Origin: Symbiodinium sp. CCMP2592
Taxonomy: Eukaryota; Sar; Dinophyceae; Suessiales; Symbiodiniaceae
Assembly: GCA_905221615.1 (NCBI GenBank)
Contig: CAJNDT010006024.1
Location: forward strand, 861,017-925,016
Length of the DNA: 64,000 bases
Direction: 5' to 3'
Below are positions 11,421 to 21,715 of this stretch, piece by piece. The notes beneath the pieces are model-generated. The model was not told where the DNA came from, ran no database searches, and saw only the letters and a program-made list of their open reading frames with translations. The stretch's first letter is position 1, and the number at the start of each line of letters is the position of its first letter. A program made the position numbers and the translations under genes.

Positions 11421-12184
11421 CCACAGCCAACTGCATGCTAATCTGACATATGTTGCGGTCCCTCGTGCAGTGCTGTCGAAGCAACTCTGTTCCTTCGAAC
11501 CTTAAAAGATCAGAACATCACAAGGCATCCTCTCGTTTACATCTACATGGAGGACATCGCCGGACCGTGCCGAATCTTTGCCAACCTGCAGGACCTGAGC
11601 TCAAACTCCCTCACCGCACCCACCCCTGCTACCTACAATCATAGAACTCTTCTCCATTCTGTCAAAAGCCGGAAAGTATCTAGTGTGATCATGCTTATGG
11701 TCGTACATCTTGGTGTTACAGCTTCTTGCAACAACGCATGTGCTTGTTGATCAAAAGACATAATACAAGCAGTATTATGGTATGTTCTCCCATGCTATTG
11801 TCGGTGCAACTATTTTGTCGTAACTGGCCGCCGTGCTGCATTGGCCCGTGCACCAAGCTTTTCGGGCACCATATCCTGGCAGGGCTCGAGACACTCAGAT
11901 CAGTCATAAATTACATAAACTCCATCAGTACGGCAGAGCGTGATAGCGCCCACTTCTTGGCGCAGAAAAATGGGTAAGCTCCACTGGGAATGCGCGAAGG
12001 AGTCATCTCGATACAGCGTGAACCAGACATGACCGGCGGTGCTCCTGCGAGAGTCCCGCGAAGACCTGTCGAGTTCTAAGGTTTGGGCCCTTTGGGCTGT
12101 CTGCTTCGAGCACCAATGTGACGTAAAGACCACTCGTCTGTGAACGAGGTTGCGTGCTGTGCCCGGGATATACCATTGTTACCA

Positions 12185-12625
12185 TTATGTTGACAACGCA
12201 TAGCAACTGTGGCGATGTGTTGAAGCAGCACCTAGCAGAAGCAGCAGTAGAGGTGGCAGCCATGATATCAGTGTTCTAGCCCGCCGACTCCTGCCACCGT
12301 CGCTAGCACCTACCACGCAGCCATTGTTGCTGGCATTGCCTGAACCACTCTCATCACCACCACTAACTACTTTGGCCGCTAATGCTTGTAATTGCAAGTT
12401 AAGCAGTTGCTTATAACTTGGCCCCCGGTGCGGCGGCAAAGCAGCACGGAAACATGACGCAACGCAAGCCGCTGCACGTATCCGGGGCTGCTCACCTCGA
12501 CCTGCGAAGCCCCAGCTAAGACCCCGACACAGAACTTCAACCCTCTGAATCCCGTCCCCGATGTTGGATTCCGCATAAGAGCAGTCTTCATAACTATACG
12601 GACTGCAGCAAGCATCACACTTCAA
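12185..12625 (-). CDS. Possible hypothetical protein (146 codons open)
   Basis: An open minus frame ends at 12185 with a hydrophobic segment SWLPPLLLLLLGAA near the C-terminus and a Ser/Gly/Asn-rich stretch before it. The N-terminal half is cysteine-rich and less convincing. It may be a real C-terminal exon of a membrane-anchored protein or a chance ORF. Confidence 0.3.
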   Translation of the reverse strand: MKCDACCSPYSYEDCSYAESNIGDGIQRVEVLCRGLSWGFAGRGEQPRIRAAACVASCFRAALPPHRGPSYKQLLNLQLQALAAKVVSGGDESGSGNASNNGCVVGASDGGRSRRARTLISWLPPLLLLLLGAASTHRHSCYALST

Positions 12626-12929
12626 GATAAGTAGAATAAAAACTAGATACCTAATCCGCCCGAAAGCCTAACCGATCACCCGCCCAGAGCCTTAGCAGCT
12701 GCTCCTAAAAGGCGCTGGGCACGGGCAGCCGCCCAGCTGTTGCCCTCGATTGCGAGCACCTGCACCCGAAAGCTAACAAAGCCTGCGCAGCTTGTGGTAT
12801 GCATAATTGCAGAATGCTGGGCAAGAAGGGGTCTTGAATCATAAAGTTCGGACTCATGTTGGTAGGTCAGTCCGAAGTTTGGATTGAATCCTTGAAGGGA
12901 ACTCAGCTACGAAGCCCGAGACCGAAGGC

Positions 12930-13300
12930 CTTGTCTGCGCCCTCCTCCGTGCAGATGCGTGCAAAGGGCGCGTAGGCACCGCAGCCGATCTCCAGCACTA
13001 CCATCGGGTCACCTGATTCAAGGGGAACAGGAGGGACCCTTAATTCGGACCCCTACCCTATAATGGGCTATATAATGGGTATATAATAGCTATATTAAGC
13101 CCGACAGGGGATAAGAATCACAGGCGCTTTTCTGGCTGGTCTTTCCACCAACAGAGACAGCGACGCTTGGGAGCATCGGACCCTCTGCCTCTTCAGCGAC
13201 GACGCATCCACAGCAGTTCAGCAAAATTGGACTGATCATGTCTTCTGCTGCTGGAAGGTCGCCTCTGAATCGCAGGCGCTTCGCGCAGCGCTGCAGCGCC
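12930..13300 (-). CDS. Class I SAM-dependent methyltransferase, two exons
   Basis: Exon 13012-12930 starts after CAG with phase 1 and ends GACAAG at a GC donor. It encodes DPMVVLEIGCGAYAPFARIC followed by TEEGADK. This is methyltransferase motif I: a hydrophobic strand, then E-I-G-C-G for S-adenosylmethionine binding, a helix, and a G-A-x-K turn, as in PRMT-like and related Rossmann methyltransferases. The upstream exon (13300 to about 13149) reads ALQRCAKRLRFRGDLPAAED and then ISPILLNCCGCVVAEE. The downstream catalytic part was not found, so the substrate is unknown. A family A element lies 16 bp upstream of the 13300 acceptor. Confidence 0.6.
13030..13105. repeat. Family C element, copy 1
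   Basis: The segment ggacccttaa...cccctaccctataatgggct followed by atataatgggtatataatag is found again at about 62444-62515. It is AT-rich with short internal inverted pieces. It lies in the putative intron between the two methyltransferase exons. Confidence 0.7.
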
Positions 13301-13315
13301 CTGGCCGCCGATAGC

Positions 13316-13409
13316 TACTTGGAGGATCATGGGACTTAGTAAGTAAGGGTTATAAGTATAGTTACCCTAATTATAACCCTAGTTACTAAGTCCCATGACC
13401 CTCCAAGTA
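13316..13409. mobile_element. Family A MITE
   Basis: The left end TACTTGGAGGATCATGGGAC is the inverted complement of the right end (gtcccatgaccctccaagta). TA flanks both sides, consistent with a Tc1/mariner-type TA target duplication. No transposase gene is inside, so it is non-autonomous. Confidence 0.85.
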
Positions 13410-13480
13410 TAGTCAGATTGGAAGCTTCTGGGCTTTCAGGATTGCACCTGTGAGCAGAACCGGCGGGCGGCAATCCCAAA

Positions 13481-13800
13481 TCAAGGCTTCCCTTGCTTTT
13501 GTTGGAGCCGTCTGTCGTGACTTCGTAACATCTTTGCCGTCAGTTTTCCCAGCCCTCTGTTCTGGAAATGGATAGTGGATAGCGTTTCAGCCCAGACACG
13601 TGCCGCATGTCCCAGAACCTCCCGAATCCCGGAGTAATTAAGGAGCGCACATCGCTGATGCGAAGATTGCACGACTCCGCTAAACTCGCCAGAACAGCAT
13701 TGAAAGGACTCGAACGAAGCAGCGGAAACCAACAACCACAGTCAGTTTGCCAAAGCTCCAACACAGGGATAAAGCCATAAACTCCACGACGCACACTCAA
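13481..13800 (-). CDS. Exon(s), frame unresolved
   Basis: Two minus frames are open and both look protein-like. One reads SPFNAVLASLAESCNLRISD and ITPGFGRFWDMRHVSG, the other GHAARVWAETLSTIHFQNRG and LGKLTAKMLRSHDRRLQQ. Probably two exons switch frame across a short intron. It lies directly upstream of the methyltransferase exons and may belong to that gene. Confidence 0.4.
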
Positions 13801-14371
13801 GTTCTGTCAATAAAGGGGTCCTCCGGAAAGATGCCGACTTCTTCTCATCGCTGGCCATCATGGCATAGCTCAGAAGGCTATAACCTCGCTCACCGCATGT
13901 CGCATGGGATTAGAAGGTCTAGCCCCTTTTCGAACCATGATACCTTAGTGACTTATGAACAGCAGATCCCTAGATGACTAGATGTAACGGCAAAGGAAAT
14001 CAATCACAAGGATGCTGCAGAAAGTGCATCACAGGTTGAGTGACATGGTCTGCGGCCTGCGCCGAGAGCTACAGATCTTTGTCTTATATGAGGCTACATC
14101 GAGCAAAGACCTCTGTGAAGAGGGCCGATGAACAACCTGTATTCAGGTGATGGTTGGCAAAGCTGCCCCAACAAAATCGTCCGTCTTGCAACTGTTGCTC
14201 GTAGCATCTATTCAGCGCAGCAGCACCACTGATTGCCGAGAAGCGCGTGTTGAAGGTCTTGACATCCGTTCGAACCGTCCTGCCGAGTGTTGCACGGATG
14301 CTAGAAGCTGAAACCGTGCAGTGGGCCTCTCAGCATATAGAGCCACAGCCGCAGTAATTAAGATTCACTCG

Positions 14372-14790
14372 TCAGAAAGTCACGGCTGCAGCTTGTATGA
14401 GACGAAGTCGAGTGATCGTACTGGTAGGTAGTAACATGGCGGCACTTCGATTCACAAACAATGCATTTGAAGATAGTAGCTGCCACTCCGCACAAAGCTG
14501 CAACGCGTGGCTCACACACCTCGCCTGTACTTCTTCCCAGCCACAGAACGGCCGGCACGACGCAGCCCCCAAACGAAGAGCGCCATGACCCAATTCCAAG
14601 CCTGCGTGCGTTTCCATTGTCGTGTTGAAAGACTCCGGCTAGTGGACACTGGTAGGCGCCGTTACTGAGCTTGGACACCAGGACACTGATAATGGTGCCT
14701 TCCCCAACAGCAACAGAATCTCCGTGAAACTGTCCCTTGCTTGTTTGCGGATCGACATCGCCACATGAACAAGCTGCATCACTACGCTAC
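14372..14790 (-). CDS. Exons of an unidentified gene
   Basis: From about 14780 the minus strand reads CSCGDVDPQTSKGQFHGDSV, then AVGEGTIISVLVSKLSNGAY, then QCPLAGVFQHDNGNA, one continuous high-quality frame. A second block (about 14550-14372) in another frame reads EEVQARCVSHALQLCAEWQL and ends in a stop at 14372. An intron near 14600-14560 would join them. No family is recognised. Confidence 0.5.
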
Positions 14791-15061
14791 CAGACCCACA
14801 CAGGAAAAATCTACGGTAGAAGTCTGTGCAACATGCAAGTGGCGAGCGCTTCAGTCGAATACTGTCGTATCAAACTCTGCTGAAAAACAGCGGGTAAATC
14901 TGCATAAATGGCCTCTTCCCACTGCCACCACAATGACTGCCACGATGGCGGATTGGCTCTCAGCCTACCTGTCAGCAGTGCCACGGTGGTACAGTACAGC
15001 GAAGTGTATCTAGGTAGACAAATACTAGAGAAACTCGAACAGGCTCCAACAGGAAAATCTG

Positions 15062-15205
15062 CATCCCATCATGTTGGGACAGGCCTGTGCATTGGCTGCG
15101 ACTGCTGTCCCAGCGCCCTCGCACTGCAGTCGCCAGAGGTCCAAACGGCGCTGCCTCAGACGGCTTCGGAACTGGAACATTTCGCCTATCGATGTACCAA
15201 GACAA
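15062..15205 (-). CDS. Exon, unidentified
   Basis: Minus frame WYIDRRNVPVPKPSEAAPFG then PLATAVRGRWDSSRSQC. Proline-rich, with good composition. Probably belongs to the same minus-strand gene as the neighbouring exons at 14372-14790 and 15290-15400. Confidence 0.4.
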
Positions 15206-15289
15206 AATTAAGTTTGAGATGACTACCTCCGTTCAGGAGTCGCCACTTACGCCGAGATGTTGGTTCATGCCTCCGCACAGCAGCACACC

Positions 15290-15400
15290 CGACGGCACCC
15301 AACATGATTGTCGGCTCGACCTGTTCGAATCGCCACTGGGCGGTATCGTAGTCATTGCCCTCAAAGCCTCGCCAACAAGTTCTGGAGCTCCTTGCTGATG
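15290..15400 (-). CDS. Exon, unidentified
   Basis: Minus frame RGFEGNDYDTAQWRFEQVEP then TIMLGAVGC, rich in D/E/W/Y and very unlike shadow sequence. A different minus frame across 15457-15233 is also open but is arginine/serine-rich and less convincing. Confidence 0.45.
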
Positions 15401-15639
15401 TGCTACGGGGCCCTGCCGTCCCGTGAGAACGGTGCCACGATGCCGAGAAGTCGCCATGTATGTTGCATGGCCGCCTGCTATGCCTGCCCCTCCATCTACT
15501 TACGCTTCCCGTGCTGTGCTACTGGGCTCATTCTTGGAAGTTTCAACTCATGCGGGGCCGCAACAGTCTGTTGACGTATTCAACCGGAGGGTCTGGCAAG
15601 CCGCTCAAAGCAACATACACACTCTTGAAGCTCGATGCA

Positions 15640-15745
15640 CTCTGCAGTAAGAGACATCTGTGGCACATCATGCCGGAGCACGAACCGAATTCTAGACAAT
15701 CGTCGCAGCACGTTGCCCTTCATGTTGGAGTTGCCTATGACAGCT
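15640..15745 (-). CDS. Exon, unidentified
   Basis: Minus frame VIGNSNMKGNVLRRLSRIRF then VLRHDVPQMSLTAECIELQE. Splice sites are not fixed. Likely the most upstream exon seen of the 12-16 kb minus-strand gene set. Confidence 0.45.
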
Positions 15746-16044
15746 CAACCCCCTCTTCCGCAAAAGCAGCATACAGATACAACTAACACAATGGATACAA
15801 ACAAAGACATGGACGTGGAAATAGATAGTTATGGACATAGATATATCGGCAGCTCGGGTGAATAACGAAGCCGGAGGCGACCGGTTCTCAGTGCCTTCCG
15901 CCTCGAGGAGCGCCTGGCGTCTTCGCTCCGTCAGGCTGCTGCTACTGTAGATGATATAAATCCTGCATTACCTTAAGGACCCTAAACGATGGGAATTATG
16001 GTATATTCCTGACTATGGGTGATGCAGGATTTAAAATCATCAAC

Positions 16045-16063
16045 CGTACTACTACTATTGCTG

Positions 16064-16112
<49 letters not shown>

Positions 16113-16205
16113 CACTCCCTCCACGTCCTGCTTCCGCTACTACTTTTGCTCCCACCACCACCACCACCACCACCACCACCACCACCACCACCACCACGAC
16201 CACGA
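16045..16205. repeat. (ACT)n and (CAC)n trinucleotide tracts
   Basis: About 22 ACT-type repeats are followed, after a 40-bp spacer, by about 15 CAC/ACC repeats. The long Ser/Val/Leu/Thr ORFs here are repeat products. Confidence 0.9.
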
Positions 16206-16631
16206 CCACGACTTCTGCAAGGTGTTCGTGTCAAGAGTCCGTCCTACACCAAAAAGCAAGAGTCAGATCGCAAGAGCAATGAGAAAGACGGAGCTTTGAC
16301 TACTCTGGAGGAATGGGAAACTTAGCACTCCAGTTTGCAGTTGCAGTCGTGGAGGTCCAGTGGCCATGCAGACTGGACTCTGCTGTTGTTACGATGGCCC
16401 AGATCCTAGACCCAGATTACCTTAAATCCCCGACCCTCCCCCTAAGCCCGAAGGTGCCCGCAAAATATATATGGTAAAACCCCATGGCCTATATCCCAAG
16501 CCGACAACCGTTGCCCGATGGCCCCAAAACCCCGAAATGGGCTCCGACTCCAGCTAAACAGAGCCCGCCTTGAGTTGCTGCTCAGCGCGATCCCTCTCTT
16601 CGGCGGCATAGAGCTCTTCGATCTGGTCAGT

Positions 16632-16664
16632 GTATATATATATATATATATATAGAAGCATTTA

Positions 16665-16698
<34 letters not shown>

Positions 16699-16700
16699 TA
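16632..16700. repeat. (TA)n microsatellite
   Basis: Two TA runs flank the spacer gaagcatttatc. No exon is seen from 16300 to 16900. Confidence 0.9.
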
Positions 16701-16934
16701 TATAAGATAAATAAGTACATCACGACTAAACACAATGTGTATATCTAGTTTTGCTTAGATACATGGATACATGCATACTTACGTACACACATGCACATGA
16801 TCTTGCCTTTTGTATCATCTCGGGGTTGAGGGCTCTAACTGGGCGTACTGGGGGCTCTCAGGGCTTTGAGTTTAGGGTCTTTGGGGCTTACAGAGCTGTC
16901 GGGGCTGAGTATATGAGCATACAAAGTCTGCATC

Positions 16935-17222
16935 CTGAACCCGGCATTCTTCGTAAAGCACTTCCTGTAGCAGTCTCAGCTGGACAACTATCGTCGTCAC
17001 GGTACCACTGGCAGAATATGCTTTCGAGACCGGGACGAAGCCCTTTTGAGGACCAGTTGATGGAGAGAAGGTGCAACAATCCGGGCGGGCGCGGTAGATC
17101 TGCCCCATTCATGATCTTTAAACATGCGGTTCACTTCAGGGTCCAAACAAGAATGCCTCCCGTCTCTCGATCTCCTTGTCGATAATCTGGACAATCGTCG
17201 TGTAGCCAAGACGCTCAGCCAC
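16935..17222 (-). CDS. Ankyrin-repeat exon plus following exon
   Basis: Exon 17222-17157 (66 nt, phase 0 to 0, CAG|G acceptor, GAG|GC donor) reads VAERLGYTTIVQIIDKEIER, the helix pair of an ankyrin repeat (x-A-x-x-x-G-x-x-x-I-V-x-x-L). The next likely exon, 17033 to about 16956, starts after AAAAG and reads GFVPVSKAYSASGTVTTIVV then QLRLLQ before a GA donor. The ankyrin exon is in phase with the exon ending at 18055, giving RGQTPRK-VAERLGY. Candidate exons at 17600-17775 lie in between, so the chain is not certain. Confidence 0.6.
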
Positions 17223-17599
17223 CTGCAAGCAGTGCTGCTTCAGAAACAGCATAGCCACGAATTATATTGCTTGATGATTGTTGATATGTTATAAGTGTAT
17301 TAGATTTTACTATGCTCTATCAAACTCTGTTCTGTGATATTATCCTGCATCAGAGGCTATTCTACCTCGATGACTCCCGGCGTCCTGCTCTCTATGAAGT
17401 TCTGGTCAGGTGCCCGCTGCGCACTCTGATTTCCCAAAACAAAAAAGAAGTAACAACACCGTTCTTGGCACACCTTCTGAGTTGGAGCCGTCGTTTGCGT
17501 CAAACAGAAGTAGATTGGAGATGCAGCAGCGACGAATCCCAACTGCAACTCAAACACGGACTACCTGATGGGTGAAGGCTTTCGGCTCGAATGTGTTGG

Positions 17600-17775
17600 T
17601 CCAAAAACATCTTGCCAAGATGAGGAGTCATACATCCTGTGAACCCAGTTGTAGCCGTCACCGTCATCTGCAAAGGTCATTATACTTTATACGGCGACCG
17701 TACCTTGTACACTGATACCATGCAAAGTACTTCTTGCCGCCTCGCCTTCGCACCTTGTGCCACAGGACCTACGGA
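17600..17775 (-). CDS. Two short exons, unidentified
   Basis: About 17775-17715 reads VLWHKVRRRGGKKYFAWYQ after an AG|G acceptor. About 17678-17645 reads DDGDGYNWVH before an AG|GA donor. Both have very good composition. Whether they are cassettes in the ankyrin gene or a separate gene is open. Confidence 0.4.
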
Positions 17776-17819
17776 GAGCAAGACAATGGGGCACACCCCG
17801 ATAACATAGAACCCTGAGT

Positions 17820-17864
17820 TATAGGATCCTCAAATGAGGTGCCCTTGTTTTCTGAAACTCCCAT
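17820..17864. repeat. Family D fragment
   Basis: ataggatcctcaaatgaggt then gcccttgttttctgaaactc ccat matches one end of the family D inverted-repeat element (see 21716-21820). Confidence 0.55.
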
Positions 17865-17902
17865 ATCTTGATGTGTGCGCATGTTCCGAAAGCATGTAAA
17901 CA

Positions 17903-17909
17903 CACGCAA

Positions 17910-17942
<33 letters not shown>

Positions 17943-17945
17943 GAT
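17903..17945. repeat. (CA)n(TA)n microsatellite
   Basis: acacacacacacacac is followed by atatatatatat, inside a putative intron of the ankyrin gene. Confidence 0.85.
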
Positions 17946-18054
17946 ATGTACAGACAGTGCACATCACCACATGTATTCTTAGAGTATTCGCTTGATTATT
18001 CATACTCATGCGGTTTCCGATCAGGCTCCGACAGAGCCGAAGCCAGTGCCTCGC

Positions 18055-18680
18055 CTTGCGCGGTGTTTGGCCGCGAATGTTCTCAGCGACGGCCTGGGAT
18101 TGAGAAAAGTCAAGCGTGCGAATGAAGACGGTACTGTAGAGTGATGTTTTATGAATGCAGTGCGTCCTTAAGTTTAGGAGAAGCTTTGCAAGCTGTTGAC
18201 AGGCACACACTGGGCTCTTGGCATCAGCCCTCGCTGCCAACAGTGCTCTCACGACCTCTTCCTGGCCAAAGGGCCGCAAGTTGGACCCATCATTTAAAAG
18301 TGATGTCGCAGAACAGTTGTTCTTGGTGTTTCAATCTGAATTCTCAACTAATTAATCCGAGGCCCCTGAAACGGAGTTGAGATAACTCTTGCGGCTGTGA
18401 TGGGAGTAGACTCAAGACATGCCAAGGGCGAGCTCTGCCGAAGTAGGTCGCGATGTGGATGGGCGCTTGCTCGCAGGTGTCCCTGCATGTGCACTCGTTC
18501 ATCTCAAGGGAATATCTCTTCTGGAATCTGTCAAGGAAATGTCCGTTGCGTGAACTCACTGCGCTGCTTGTATGCTCTCGCGGAAATCGCCTCATGTCCA
18601 CGGTTGCGCCGGCCGTGATAAGCGTCTGCAGCGAGTGTATCTCGGTGCCGCACACAGAAGCAAACAGGCTTGGCATTGCC
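18055..18680 (-). CDS. Ankyrin-repeat protein, four exons
   Basis: Phase-consistent exons are 18680(approx.)-18591, 18482-18434, 18261-18211 and 18093-18055. Joined, they give SLQTLITAGATVDMR-DTC, then APIHIATYFGR-EEVVRALL, then AARADAKSP-AVAENIRG, then QTPRK. These are consecutive ankyrin repeats: A-P-I-H-I-A, the E-V-V-R-A-L-L helix, the A-D turn and G-Q-T-P. Donors are GC, GC, GT and GC; acceptors are AG|G. Exon lengths are only 49, 51 and 39 nt. Ankyrin repeats mediate protein-protein contacts; the partner is unknown. The N-terminus is unresolved. Confidence 0.75.
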
Positions 18681-18789
18681 CCTCCACCATCAAGACCCGT
18701 GCGAGAAGCAAACATCGGTCACATTTACCTTGATTCAGTAACGGTTTATGAGCAGTTTATTCACGATGTACACAGATTCATGGCTCCAG

Positions 18790-18915
18790 GTCATGAAAGA
18801 ATGGGTGAACTTTGAACTCCGGGCTACAGCACGCCGAACCTCGGGAATGCCAGCATCCGGGACAAACCATTTGAAGGCTCGAACATACTCAGAACATCTC
18901 TGTACAGTTGTTACA
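18790..18915 (-). CDS. Exon, probably upstream part of the ankyrin gene
   Basis: Minus frame CSEYVRAFKWFVPDAGIPEV then RRAVARSSKFTHSF. Good composition; lies just upstream of the ankyrin exons on the same strand. Boundaries not fixed. Confidence 0.4.
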
Positions 18916-18965
18916 ATGGCATGTGTGTCGCAAAAACGATACTGTCTCATCTACCCAAGAACAAT

Positions 18966-19335
18966 CCGAAGCCTAAACCCTAAACCCTAGAATCCCAAAC
19001 CCTAAGTCCTAGATCCTAAACCCTAATTCCTAAAATCCCAAACCCTGACTCCTAAATCCTAAACAATAAAAGCTAAACCCTGAATCCTAAATCCTAAGCC
19101 CTAAATCCTAAACCCCTCTACTGCGGAATCTTCAGCCCATCGCTGCGCCCTCGCGCGCTGCGCGATGGAGGGGCCCTTGCCCTGCAAAATGTGGGTTTAG
19201 GGTTCAGGGCTTTAGGGCGGTTTAGGGATTAGGGGTTTAGGGTTTAGGGATTGGGGGTTTAGGGTTTATATAGGGATTAGGGGTTTAGGGTTTGGGGCTT
19301 TAGGGATTAGGGTTTGGGGTTTTAGGGTTTAGGAT
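18966..19335. repeat. Back-to-back telomere-like arrays
   Basis: 18966-19118 is C-strand on top (cctaaaccctaaaccctag, repeated with variants). After a GC-rich spacer of about 70 bp (ctcgcgcgctgcgcgatgga), 19192-19335 is G-strand on top (gggtttagggtttagg variants). Confidence 0.85.
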
Positions 19336-19434
19336 ACGTAGCTTGCAGTGAACGGAGCATGTAGCAGAGTAGTCGCATAGCAATCATAGTGTCAGATTAC
19401 CGGCTTCAAGGTGCATGTGTCTAATGGTTTACAC

Positions 19435-19560
19435 ATATACATAGTCATATACATATAGCTATACATATACATATGCATATGCGCATAGAATATATATATA
19501 TATACACACATACATACAGATATAAACATACATACGTATACATACATATTATGTACACAA
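19435..19560. repeat. (CATA)n/(TA)n microsatellite
   Basis: Imperfect tacatatacata runs and a TA core. No exon is seen in 19340-19660. Confidence 0.85.
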
Positions 19561-19863
19561 GCGGCCAAAAGCGAGGTGTCCTGTTGTAGGGGTCCCTGCG
19601 AAACAGAATCTGGACTGGGGCAGAAGCCTCTTGCTCAAGAACCGCTAATGGCCTCGAGTAGAGCTACAGTATGAGCTTACGCGGCTGGCCTCTTGCCTTG
19701 GGCAGGCCTAGACATTTTCAGGGTTTCGGTTCAGGGCCTCGGCATGTTTCGGCGTTCGGGCGACTTTGGAGTTTGGAGTTTGAGCTCATCTTGTCATACC
19801 GAAGCCTGCCGGTCAAAATTGGGGCGCTGCGGTACCCGCAGTCTCAGAGGCTCATGAGCCAAG

Positions 19864-20121
19864 CTAGCCGGTCGGACCTTCACTGCATGCCAAAAGCTGG
19901 CCCAAGACAACCATGTCTGAAATTTTAAGTTCTGTCATGCTCATTGATGGAACCTCTGAGTTCCAAACACAGAAGCACATAAGTGCCTTGAAAGCCTTAG
20001 CACCCAGCAGCCAGTTTTCGGTCAGCCTCCGGCATCTTTGATCTGTGGGTCCGCGCGCAGGGACTGCCAGCGAAGCAGACATCGTTTTGGAAGCGGGCTC
20101 AGGCGGTTCAAGGATCCTCAA
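19864..20121 (-). CDS. Possible exon, strand uncertain
   Basis: The minus frame reads LTENWLLGAKAFKALMCFCV and MTELKISDMVVLGQ. The + strand is also open at 20045-20266 (GTASEADIVLEAGSGGSRIL). Strand context favours minus, but neither is confirmed. Confidence 0.3.
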   Translation of the reverse strand: MRILEPPEPASKTMSASLAVPARGPTDQRCRRLTENWLLGAKAFKALMCFCVWNSEVPSMSMTELKISDMVVLGQLLACSEGPTG

Positions 20122-20295
20122 AGTTTACAGCAGGGTTAAGAGCGCATGGACAGTCAGTGCCAGGCTTGTTTGTTGTAAGGCTACCAGGCAAACTCTGAAT
20201 GCACAGGTTTTAGCCTTTAGCTATGGCAGCAAATCGAAGCGGTACGGCACGCAACACAGAACATGACACATCAATCGTGCTAGTCATCGGTGTCA

Positions 20296-20565
20296 CTAAT
20301 TTTCATACTCGTCATCACCATCCTCGTCAGCATCCTCATTATTATTGGCAACATTGTCAACGTCATCATCACCCTTATCATCATCGTCATCACCGTGATC
20401 CAGGCTATGACCAACATCATTACCATGATCGCCATCACCATCATCATCGTTATCATCATTATCATCATCATGAACAGCTTCATCAGCATGCACACTGTCA
20501 TCATCAGCAGCATCATGAACGCCACTCTTGGCGACATCGCCATGGTGTGTCAGATCGTTGTGGAC
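20296..20565 (-). CDS. Asp-rich C-terminal exon
   Basis: The exon starts after a CAG|G acceptor at 20565, phase 0, and runs 89 codons to a stop at 20296. It begins VHNDLTHHGDVAKSGVHDAA and becomes almost pure D/N/H/G (HDDDNDDNDDDGDGDH), encoded by degenerate GAT/GAC repeats. It may follow the upstream exon QESQTQSGPNAVGQHP (about 20630-20580). Polyaspartate tails of this sort occur in calcium-binding or nuclear proteins; no specific role is claimed. Confidence 0.45.
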   Translation of the reverse strand, partial: VHNDLTHHGDVAKSGVHDAADDDSVHADEAVHDDDNDDNDDDGDGDHGNDVGHSLDHGDDDDDKGDDDVDNVANNNEDADEDGDDEYEN

Positions 20566-20885
20566 CTGTCTGTCTCAGCTGGGATGCTGACCAACAGCAT
20601 TTGGACCACTTTGAGTTTGTGACTCCTGGCACACCGCAGCGGAAGGAACAGCGCAAAACCTGGTTGAAAGAAAGCCCAGTCCCGCAGCACCCGGCAAAAA
20701 ACAAACATTCAATATGCTGCCGCAATACGACAATTGACCTATGCGAGGGTAGCATAGACTTCCTTCGCAAATCAAGTGCTTGGCCCTAAGACCTCACATC
20801 AGCGAATCTTTGGTGTCCCACACCACAGAGAATTGCGAGCCGGTTGCCACACACGTTGGATAGCCAGCTACAGGGACACATACAC

Positions 20886-20960
20886 AAAGATATATATATA
20901 TATATATATATACATACATACATAAGCACGCACATACTACATACATCTACATCTACATAT
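20886..20960. repeat. (TA)n(CATA)n microsatellite
   Basis: A TA run at 20888-20912 is followed by catacatacataag and acatctacatatac. Confidence 0.85.
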
Positions 20961-21009
20961 ACATAGACTGTGCTTATAGGAGCAAGTAAGTCGATGCTTG
21001 ATTCTCCCT

Positions 21010-21375
21010 CTCAGCTGAGGCCAGAACTGCACTGCAACATGCAGGGCTGTTTCAAAGGGAATGCCGCCAACTTCGTTGACGTCTGCCTTGTGGGCTGCAC
21101 ATCTTTCAGTCACAGCATCACCATCCCAAACTGCAGCTGTCAAGCCTACTTCTGGGTCACATGTCAGACGCTTGGAACCCAAATGATCTCTACATATTGG
21201 CCCGATGGACTTTCAACATCTCTTCCCCTCTTAAACCGAAGCATCCCGACTGGCCAACAGGAAGGTGCCACTAAGCACCTCCCCTGGTCTCGGCACATTT
21301 CCCGCCTCGTACTGCGCGAGCAGCTTGATGGCTTCTCGGTGTCCATCCCGGGCAGCGTACAGGATAGGTGGTTGC
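21010..21375 (-). CDS. Ankyrin-repeat protein, two exons
   Basis: Exon 21375-21306 (GAG|G acceptor, 70 nt) reads QPPILYAARDGHREAIKLLA then QYE and ends at a GC donor. Exon 21086 to about 21012 begins after AAG and reads ADVNEVGGIPFETALHVAVQ. The join restores a textbook ankyrin repeat: LYAARDGH, AIKLL, ADVN, then TALHVA. The 219-nt intron is GC-AG with the AG|G signature. It is a separate ankyrin gene or the 5' part of a longer one. The downstream D-rich exon (20296-20565) could be its C-terminus. Confidence 0.75.
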
Positions 21376-21479
21376 CTCACTTTAAGACAGCGCTGTCAAC
21401 CGGACGACTGTGCCCGGGATCACATGCCTGACTGCGCGCTGTGCGCCCCCTGAAACCACCTCACCCCCTTTCGCAAAAT

Positions 21480-21580
21480 CCAATAGGGCCCGAGCTCGAC
21501 TTCATCCAAGCTATCGCGGCCGCCGGCGGGTACCCCGAGCTGGAGGAGGCCCTGCGGTTTTCATATCATCTAAGCCTTCA
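21480..21580 (+). CDS. Possible exon, strand uncertain
   Basis: The + strand reads PIGPELDFIQAIAAAGGYPE then LEEAL. The antisense GLLQLGVPAGGRDSLDEVEL is also plausible. No splice evidence separates them. Confidence 0.25.
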
Positions 21581-21715
21581 TAAACTGAGTGGGATTTTGG
21601 GGCACGGAATATACCACAAGGTGATACTTCTTCTATTGCGTCTTTTGGGCTCTGGGTGTTTAGGTCTTTACTTTTACGGCCTGGGGTTTGATACCTTTGG
21701 GATCTTCAGTGCAAT

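Noticed and set aside
20223-20789. 188-codon + ORF, His-rich
   Set aside because: Its first half is the antisense of the GAT repeat; the minus frame has a splice acceptor and better composition.
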